From Candidatus Latescibacterota bacterium (GTDB lineage: Bacteria; Latescibacterota; UBA2968; UBA8231), in the NCBI GenBank assembly GCA_021295675.1, contig JAGWBY010000047.1, positions 1 through 11,112 of the forward strand: a stretch of DNA of 11,112 nt, read 5' to 3'. Below are positions 5,788 through 11,112 of the stretch, piece by piece. The first letter of the stretch is position 1. The number at the start of each line of letters is the position of its first letter. The translations under genes and the position numbers were made by a program. Under the pieces are notes generated by a model. That model searched no databases. It was not told the origin of the DNA and saw nothing but the letters and a program-made list of their open reading frames with translations.

Positions 5788-7176
5788 ATGACGCCTGAAG
5801 AATTCATAGCCAAGTGGCGTGCAGCTCAGCTCAAGGAGCGTTCTGCCGCGCAAGAGCACTTTATCGACTTGTGCCGGTTGCTCGACGAGCCAACGCCGGC
5901 TGAGGCCGACCCTACGGGCGATGCGTATTGTTTTGAGCGCGGCGCGAGCAAGGAGGGTGGAGGTGATGGTTGGGCCGATGTTTGGAAGCGGTGCCATTTT
6001 GCGTGGGAATACAAGGGCAAGCGCGCCAACTTGGATGCCGCTTTTACGCAGCTTCGGCAGTATGCGCTCGCGCTGGAGAATCCGCCGCTCTTGATCGTGT
6101 CGGATATGGCGCAATTTCGCATTCGCACGAATTGGACGAATAGCGTCAGCGAGACCTACGAGATCGGGCTGGAGGAATTGGTTGATGCTGAGAAGCGCGA
6201 CTTGCTCAAATGGGCTTTTTCGGAACCGGAGCGGCTGCGGCCCGGGCTGACGCGGCAGGTGCTTACCGAGCGGGCGGCTGCGTCTTTTGCGCAGTTGGCG
6301 CAAGGGCTGCGCGAGCGTGGGCACGATCCGCAGGCTGTGGCGCATTTTGTCAATCGCCTCGTGTTCTGCATGTTCGCCGAAGATGTGGGCCTGCTGCCCA
6401 ATGCGATGTTTACGCGGATGTTGGAACGCACGCGTGAGCAACCTGAGAAATTCGCCGAATATGCACGGAGTCTGTTTCAGGCGATGGCTGAGGGTGGTGA
6501 TGTGGGCTTTGAGCCGGTGGCTTGTTTCAATGGCGGCTTGTTTGACGATGATGTAGCTCTGCCGCTGGAGAGGGAAGAGATTGCAGCGGCATTGGCGGCA
6601 GCGGCTCTCGATTGGGCGGAGATTGATCCTTCCATCCTCGGCACTTTGTTCGAGCGTGGGTTAGACCCGGCTAAGCGGGCGCAGTTGGGGGCGCATTACA
6701 CGGACCGCGACAAAATTATGCTGCTCGTCGAGCCGGTGGTGATTCGTCCGTGGCTGGCCGAGTGGGCGGAGGTGAAGGATGAGATCGCCGCTATGGTGGA
6801 ACGAGCGAAGGCCGCGAGGACACCGGCTGTTCGAACTCGACGCCTTGCAGAGGCCGAGCGACGGTTGCGTGTGTTTCTCCAACGGCTGCGTGGGTTTACT
6901 GTACTCGACCCGGCCTGTGGTTCGGGGAATTTCCTATACATTGCCTTGCAGTCGCTCAAGGATTTGGAGCAGCGGGTGCAGTTGGAGGCCGAGGTGCTTG
7001 GCTTTCAGCGCCAGTTTCCGGGGATTGGACCGGCCAACGTTAAGGGAATCGAGATCAATCCATATGCGGCGGAACTGGCTCGCGTTTCTGTGTGGATTGG
7101 GGAGATTCAAGTGGATGCGGCGGAATGGGTATGGGGAGGCACGAGACCCGATCTTGAAGCCGTTGGATACGATTGA
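5788..7176 (+). CDS. MmeI-like type IIL restriction-methylation enzyme, N-terminal part (frame broken)
   Basis: ATG 5788 lies one base after the antitoxin stop with AGGA just upstream; a TTG at 5773 is possible but overlaps the antitoxin. Residues 1-130 carry a PD-(D/E)xK nuclease with D64, then nine residues, then E74-Y-K76, the same D-x9-ExK spacing as MmeI. A helical connector follows (about 150-300). Then come GAHYTDRDKI (301-310), methyltransferase motif I LDPACGSGNF (373-382) and IEINPYAAELARVSVWIGEIQ (421-441). After Q441 the frame drifts into unrelated residues and stops at 7176, while family-like sequence continues in another frame from 7112. One surplus base (G7111 or neighbour) explains this. 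If corrected, the whole enzyme is 948 residues, close to MmeI (about 919). As written, this half would have the nuclease but no catalytic methylation motif. It shares an operon with the HigA-like gene. Confidence 0.88.
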   Translation: MTPEEFIAKWRAAQLKERSAAQEHFIDLCRLLDEPTPAEADPTGDAYCFERGASKEGGGDGWADVWKRCHFAWEYKGKRANLDAAFTQLRQYALALENPPLLIVSDMAQFRIRTNWTNSVSETYEIGLEELVDAEKRDLLKWAFSEPERLRPGLTRQVLTERAAASFAQLAQGLRERGHDPQAVAHFVNRLVFCMFAEDVGLLPNAMFTRMLERTREQPEKFAEYARSLFQAMAEGGDVGFEPVACFNGGLFDDDVALPLEREEIAAALAAAALDWAEIDPSILGTLFERGLDPAKRAQLGAHYTDRDKIMLLVEPVVIRPWLAEWAEVKDEIAAMVERAKAARTPAVRTRRLAEAERRLRVFLQRLRGFTVLDPACGSGNFLYIALQSLKDLEQRVQLEAEVLGFQRQFPGIGPANVKGIEINPYAAELARVSVWIGEIQVDAAEWVWGGTRPDLEAVGYD

Positions 7177-8635
7177 ATGCCGCGATGCGATTGTTGGGGA
7201 GGATGGAGAGGAACCGGAGTGGCCGGAGGCGGATGTGGTGATCGGCAATCCGCCGTTTATCGGAGGAAAACTGCTCAACGCCAATCTTGGCGAAGACTAC
7301 GTTTCGAGCCTTTTCACGGTGTACGAAGGCCGCGTACCAGCAGAGGCCGATCTCGTCTGCTATTGGTTCGTCAAGGCCGGCGAGCACATAGGATCGGGCG
7401 GGGCAAAGCGCGCCGGACTCGTTTCGACCAACTCCATTCGCGGCGGGGCGAATCGGCGGGCGTTACAGACTGCGACTGAGGACCGTCCGATCTTTGAGGC
7501 ATGGAGCGATGAGCCGTGGGTGATTGACGGAGCGGCGGTGCGCGTCTCCTTGGTGTGCTTCTCACGACCGGATGATGGAGCGACGCTGGAACGGCGGCTC
7601 AATGGCCAGTTTGTGGATGCGGTCCATCCCGATCTGACGGGGAACGTTGATTTGACCAAGGCGCAACGGTTATGCCGGAACATCGGCGTTGCGTTTATGG
7701 GCGATACTAAGGGCGGCCCCTTCAATGTGCCCGGAGAGCAGGCCCGAGAATGGCTCCGCAAGCCTGCGAATCCGAATGGACGGCCCAATTCCGACGTTCT
7801 CAAGCCGTGGGTAAATGGCATGGACTTGACCCGCCGACCGACTGGCAAATGGATCGTCGATTTTGGCTGGAGCATGACGCAAGAGGAAGCAGCGCTCTAC
7901 GAGGCACCGTTTCAACACGCAAAAGAACATGTTTATCCGATGCGGCAATGTAACCGTCGGGAAGCCTACCGCATCCATTGGTGGCGGCATGTTGAGCCGA
8001 GACCGGGGATGTGGGATGCGCTTGACGGCCTATCGCGTTACATCGCTACGCCTACCGTTGCCAAGCACCGCCTGTTTGCGTGGCTCGACGCCCGTATCTG
8101 CCCTGATCATCAGCTAATCGTTATCGCACGCGACGACGACACTACCTTCGGTATCTTGCACAGCCGTTTTCACGAGGCGTGGTCGCTGCGGCTCGGCACG
8201 TGGCTCGGCAAGGGCAACGATCCGCGCTACACGCCGACCACCACCTTCGAGACCTTCCCCTTCCCCGAAGGGCTGTCGCCCAACATTCCGGCTTCGGATT
8301 ACGCGAATGATCCGCGTGCCGTTGCCATCGCCGAAGCAGCGCGGCGACTAGTCGAACTACGCGACCGCTGGCTCAACCCGCCCGAATGGGTCGAGTGGGT
8401 GGACGAGCCGGTGGCCGGCTATCCGAAGCGTCCGGTTCCGCGAGACGAAGCGATGGCGAAGGAACTGAAGAAGCGGACGTTGACGAACCTCTACAACGCC
8501 CGCCCGCAATGGCTTGACGACGCGCATAAAGCTCTTGATGCGGCGGTGGCGGCGGCGTATGGGTGGGAGGCGGATATTGGGGAGGACGAGGCGATGGGGG
8601 AGTTGTTGGGGAGGAATTTGGGGGGTGAGAGATAA
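7112..8635 (+). CDS. MmeI-like enzyme, C-terminal part: methylase catalytic motif and target recognition domain
   Basis: Here the enzyme resumes in a shifted frame with WMRRNGYGEARDPILKPLDT, directly continuing GEIQ of the first part. Motif IV is NPPF (7247-7258; residues 487-490 of the repaired protein), the adenine-N6 type. Family landmarks follow in order: PAEADLVCYWFVKAGE, RGGANRRALQT, EAWSDEPWVIDGAAVRVSLV, the recognition region with FGILHSRFHEAWSLRLGTWL and NDPRYTPTTTFETFPFPEG (about residues 785-825), and a helical C-terminus ending in YGWEADIGEDEAMGELLGRN. The target recognition domain sets the sequence for both cutting and methylation in this family; the target cannot be read here. 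No other stop or frame break occurs in this half, so the break is either very recent or a sequencing error. ATG 7115 could give a separate start, but there is no clear ribosome site. Confidence 0.87.
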   Translation, partial: WMRRNGYGEARDPILKPLDTIECRDAIVGEDGEEPEWPEADVVIGNPPFIGGKLLNANLGEDYVSSLFTVYEGRVPAEADLVCYWFVKAGEHIGSGGAKRAGLVSTNSIRGGANRRALQTATEDRPIFEAWSDEPWVIDGAAVRVSLVCFSRPDDGATLERRLNGQFVDAVHPDLTGNVDLTKAQRLCRNIGVAFMGDTKGGPFNVPGEQAREWLRKPANPNGRPNSDVLKPWVNGMDLTRRPTGKWIVDFGWSMTQEEAALYEAPFQHAKEHVYPMRQCNRREAYRIHWWRHVEPRPGMWDALDGLSRYIATPTVAKHRLFAWLDARICPDHQLIVIARDDDTTFGILHSRFHEAWSLRLGTWLGKGNDPRYTPTTTFETFPFPEGLSPNIPASDYANDPRAVAIAEAARRLVELRDRWLNPPEWVEWVDEPVAGYPKRPVPRDEAMAKELKKRTLTNLYNARPQWLDDAHKALDAAVAAAYGWEADIGEDEAMGELLGRNLGGER

Positions 8636-8793
8636 GCGCGGGGGAAAGACGGCTGACGCCTCAGGGGCAGGCTGCCATGTCTATCCTTGCATTGATTGGT
8701 TCGGATGGTTGGGCATAGACAGCGAGGTACCGCTACTTATTGAGGGAAAGAAATGTTGGCGAACGCTATGGGGAGGGCATCGCCCATTGGCGG

Positions 8794-9852
8794 TTAATTC
8801 CATAATTCTTGAAGGACCACTTGATATTCCGATTGTGCCTTCGTCAGACAATCGTTCAATACGGCTGTTGTAGATTCATCTTCCATAAACGGGTTGACAT
8901 AAATATTCTGAAATACCCACGAAGAGTTCCAAGGATAAAGGCGATCACAAAAAAACCAGACAGCAGTGAGTCGTTTTTTACACGCCGGTTGGTCCCAAAT
9001 ACCAAGACACGACTCTGTACCAAACAAATCCTGAGAATCAGTATCATCAAAAGGGCTGAGCGAATTAACCGCTAACACAAAAGGCTTATCCAAGTCGCCA
9101 TAATGGCTCACTTTCTCCTCTATCCTGTCTCGGATAGAAGCAGTAGTATTAAATCCTACGGTTTCTGCAAAACCCGACCCGAAGAGCGTTGGATCTTCGC
9201 TATTACCTTTCAACACAAGCTGCCCTTGTATTTTACAACCTCCTTCCTCAAACGAGACATAGGGAGCAGCACGAGGTCCATACGTATCGACCAAACGCTT
9301 GACTTCGTCCGGATTAGTTTTAAGTAAATTGGCGAATGGCGGCACCACCTTTGCCTGACTCAGACTCTTCGACAACTTTCCTTCCTTTGTTACAAATAAG
9401 GAAAAATGCGGAGAATGTAATTTCTCCAACATAGCAATAACCTCTCTTTCAGGCTTGCTATTGGAAAAAGGGTCATTGTCAAGAGTTGTTGCTTCAACAT
9501 AAAAGGCAAGATCTCCATCCTGTACAAGAAAATCAGGCTGAGTTGGTTTCACCGGAAGGCAAGGATGTACCTTCACTACACAACCTTGGCGAATAAGAAA
9601 CTCATGTAGAATCAATTCAAACATTGCTGCCCGATGGTGCTTATCCATCTTACTACGAAAATCTCCCCGAAGATTAGAACGGTCTTGGTCTGGATATAGA
9701 GCAAACCACGATTCAAGTTCAGAACGAGCCTTCGCTCCTATAGGGTGGGCACATCGGTTCAAATAACCGAAACCCGATTCATGTGGCTGTTTAGAGTTCG
9801 CGTCAGTTCGTTCAAAAACATCAAACAACGTCGATTCAGCATAACTGTCCAA
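8794..9852 (-). CDS. unassigned PD-(D/E)xK-like protein with VEAT motif
   Basis: The 352-residue protein starts at TTG (complement of 9850-9852) with AAGGAT eight to ten bases upstream; no in-frame ATG precedes residue 69. A helix with FELILHEFL (78-86, acidic E79/E84) is followed by HPCLPVKPTQPDFLV (P106-D107) and, twelve residues on, FYVEATT (E120). This is the order of a PD-(D/E)xK nuclease core: helix Glu, strand Asp, strand Glu. The usual lysine of ExK is T122, so catalysis is uncertain. A later segment, IRDRIEEKVSHYGDLDKPFVLAVN (240-263), resembles a recurring hypothetical-protein family. I do not know a named family or function. The gene is AT-richer than its neighbours (22 of 60 G/C at 9361-9420 against 43 of 60 at 3541-3600), which suggests acquisition. 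It converges on the MmeI-like gene. Confidence 0.75.
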   Translation of the reverse strand: MDSYAESTLFDVFERTDANSKQPHESGFGYLNRCAHPIGAKARSELESWFALYPDQDRSNLRGDFRSKMDKHHRAAMFELILHEFLIRQGCVVKVHPCLPVKPTQPDFLVQDGDLAFYVEATTLDNDPFSNSKPEREVIAMLEKLHSPHFSLFVTKEGKLSKSLSQAKVVPPFANLLKTNPDEVKRLVDTYGPRAAPYVSFEEGGCKIQGQLVLKGNSEDPTLFGSGFAETVGFNTTASIRDRIEEKVSHYGDLDKPFVLAVNSLSPFDDTDSQDLFGTESCLGIWDQPACKKRLTAVWFFCDRLYPWNSSWVFQNIYVNPFMEDESTTAVLNDCLTKAQSEYQVVLQELWN

Positions 9853-9992
9853 AATAGAGATCCTTTAGGCTGATATAAATTGGGATTGAATAGACCGCTA
9901 GCTTATTTAGCTGCCCGAATGATCAGACTCATGTGGCCCATTAATCAAAGCTAGGATTCGCCTATAACCGCTGCAAGACCTTTTCCCCAAAG
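9853..9992. other. AT-rich spacer upstream of the VEAT-protein gene
   Basis: No frame or RNA gene is visible. The stretch should hold the promoter of the minus-strand gene ending at 8794. AT-rich candidates such as the TATATC (complement) near 9874-9880 are present, but no convincing -35 can be paired with them. Confidence 0.3.
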
Positions 9993-10212
9993 TCAACACG
10001 GCTCACGCAGCGTATATGAATACAGCTTGTCCTCCGGCAGAAAGCTAAACTGTAGCACGACCATTTTGCCGCTCAACGAGCGCACGTCGTCCGAACCTCT
10101 CCAGCGCATGGGGTGCATCTAGGGCGTCCTCAACGATGGGTTCGCAATCCTCCGCGCCAAAGCCCGAGAACGCTCGTCCGGTTTCATCCTGAAGCTGCAC
10201 CTTCAAGCTGCA
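9993..10212 (-). pseudogene. relic of a beta-sandwich C-terminal domain (KLYSYTL tail)
   Basis: On the minus strand the sequence reads SLKVQLQDETGRAFSGFG, then AEDCEPIVEDALDA, then in a shifted frame PMRWRGSDDVRSLSGKM and VVLQFSFLPEDKLYSYTLREPC before a TGA (complement of 9993-9995). This is the C-terminal tail pattern of many long secreted proteins in Planctomycetes and Poribacteria-like genomes: a polar 'GRPIPGF..EDC' strand, a 'RW' strand, and a final 'L.F.L..AKLYSY' strand. The two frames are joined by one surplus base in the GGGG run 10110-10113. Nothing recognisable precedes the tail, and aagctgcac is duplicated at 10192-10200 and 10205-10213, so the gene body is lost. It is a decayed fragment; the identity of the parent protein is not determined. 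Confidence 0.65.
10006..10032. repeat. right copy of 27-base direct repeat
   Basis: This is the partner of 4416-4442 with one mismatch. It lies inside the relic tail and encodes DKLYSYTLR on the minus strand. The inverted-repeat hairpin seen beside the left copy is only partly kept here, because the sequences diverge right after 10032. Confidence 0.8.
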
Positions 10213-10245
10213 CGTCGTCCACTCTGCGGAGTTGGCCTCTCTCCC

Positions 10246-10273
10246 AATCCTGTTCATCCTGCCCATCACATCC
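10246..10273. repeat. short degenerate ATCCTG nonamer repeat
   Basis: Three imperfect nine-base units, AATCCTGTT, CATCCTGCC and CATCACATCC, stand side by side between the relic and the membrane-protein gene. Runs of 'ATCCTGTTC'-like units are frequent in intergenic DNA of several environmental phyla. With only three units the call is weak. Confidence 0.35.
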
Positions 10274-10347
10274 GTCCCGGTCCCTTGACCGATGGACGCA
10301 CCGTCTCCTTTTTTGCCCTCCATTAATCTTGCCAAGAAACGCACCCT

Positions 10348-11112
10348 GTGCAAAAGAGAATACCCACCCATTACCTCGCCCATCTCAGCGACCGCTACCT
10401 CGTGGAATTGCCCGGGTCCGGCCTGAGTTGGCGGTCTATGTTGCTCGGTCTGGGGCTGGTCGTCGCCATCAGCATTGGCAGTCCTTATTCGATATGGATG
10501 GTCGGCTCGTCGGAGATGACGTGGTCGTATTTTCCCATTGCCGTGGGTGCGCCGCTGTTTATCCTGGTCTTGGTCAACGCGCTGCTCAAACGCGCTCTTA
10601 GTGCAACCGAGCTGATCACCATCATCATCATGGGGCTGGTCGCCAGTGGTATGCCCATCTTCATGGTCGGCCTGATTCTCAGCATCATCTCCAAGCCCTA
10701 TTACGGCGCGCTCCCGACCAACCAGTGGGCCGAATACGGCCATCCCCGATCCAGCGCACGACGCCATGCGCTTTTTCTACGAGGGCTTGCCGAGCAAAGA
10801 CTTGGCCATTCCGTGGGGAGCGTGGGTCGCGCCGCTGCTGTGGTGGTTGCTGTTGGTGCTGGCCATATACTTCGTCGGCTTGTGCTCGGTGGTGGTGCTG
10901 CGCCGGCATTGGATGGAGCGCGAGCGGCTGACCTTCCCCTTGACTGAGGTGGCCTTGATGCTGACTGAAGAGGCCCCGGGATCGGTGCTGCCGCCCGCGC
11001 TCAAGACTCGAGTCTTCTGGATCGGCTTTGCCATTCCCTTCAGTCTGATCGCCTTCAACGTGCCCAGTTACTTTTACCCCGGCTTGGCGCAAGTGCCCGT
11101 CTTTCAGGGATG
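10348..11112 (+). pseudogene. DUF6785-like multi-pass membrane protein, frameshifted, 3' end outside window
   Basis: A GTG start at 10348 is the first after an in-frame stop at 10324; the ribosome site is poor, and ATG 10438 is an alternative. The first frame gives three membrane helices (about residues 30-50, 58-78, 85-114) and the landmark PYYGALPTNQWAEY. After 10740 the family-like sequence moves to the next frame: DPAHDAMRFFYEGLPSKDL, then IPWGAWVAPLLWWLLLVL, RRHWMERERLTFPLTEVAL and FNVPSYFYPG, still open at the window end. Removing one C from CCCC 10744-10747 rejoins the two, though a few residues usual for the family between QWAEY and the FFYEGLP segment also seem to be missing. The family is a large integral membrane group of unknown function found in Planctomycetes-like and Poribacteria-like genomes. 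The family assignment is from memory of these motifs. Confidence 0.7.

Noticed and set aside
8636..8793. Possible small gene or RNA in the convergent spacer, with TGTCTAT/ATAGACA at 8678-8684 and 8715-8721
   Set aside because: The stem is only seven bases with a 30-base loop and no T-run; short frames here lack ribosome sites. I see nothing supportable.
10045..10767. Long open frame on the minus strand, 240 residues
   Set aside because: Its upper part lies antisense to the membrane-protein gene and has shadow-like composition; only its last part overlaps the relic tail, which itself leaves this frame at about 10110.
1..11112. CRISPR array, tRNA, rRNA, integrase or insertion sequence
   Set aside because: No regularly spaced repeats, no cloverleaf, and no transposase or recombinase motif on either strand; the flanking 27-base repeats encode protein tails and are not terminal inverted repeats.

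Overview
The window looks like a piece of a chromosome from an uncultured, moderately GC-rich bacterium. A PKD-domain secreted protein, a TPR-fused GT-C glycosyltransferase, a TPR-containing SGNH hydrolase, a DUF6785-type membrane protein and a conserved C-terminal tail ending in a KLYSYTL motif together recall Poribacteria, Latescibacterota or Planctomycetes-like genomes. That placement is an inference from protein style, not from any marker gene.

Layout. (1) Positions 2-3956 hold three co-directional genes: the end of a PKD-domain protein, a multi-pass GT39/PMT-like glycosyltransferase with C-terminal TPRs, and an SGNH/GDSL hydrolase with TPRs that starts 11 bases inside the previous gene. 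They look like one operon for building or decorating a cell-surface glycan. (2) Positions 4045-4326 encode a small coiled-coil protein with a C-terminal membrane anchor. (3) Positions 4416-10032 form a mosaic accessory block. It carries a beta-class DNA methyltransferase with a TSPPY motif (minus strand), a divergent HigA-type antitoxin/regulator without a HigB toxin, a large MmeI-family (type IIL) restriction-methylation enzyme split by one extra base at about 7111, and a convergent AT-richer gene for a PD-(D/E)xK-like protein of unknown role. A 27-base direct repeat, 26 bases identical, lies at both ends (4416-4442 and 10006-10032). A 78-base fragment of the SGNH-TPR gene family sits at the left edge. 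(4) Positions 9993-10212 hold a decayed tail of a minus-strand gene. (5) From 10348 to the window end is a frameshifted DUF6785-like multi-pass membrane protein gene.

How the parts may work together. The MmeI-like enzyme would cut and methylate DNA with one polypeptide. The HigA-like protein starts the same operon and faces the methyltransferase gene across a 108-base spacer, which holds a TTGACA-type promoter overlapped by a 14-base palindrome. It is therefore well placed to regulate both sides, as a controller protein does in classical restriction-modification loci. The 352-residue protein is a candidate second nuclease or defence effector.

The most notable points are the HigA regulator standing where a controller protein would be, the methyltransferase whose last 13 residues are read from the antisense strand of a TPR gene fragment, the flanking direct repeat, and the unassigned nuclease-like protein. 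Three one-base frame breaks in 11 kb mean that sequencing error must be excluded before any gene is called dead.
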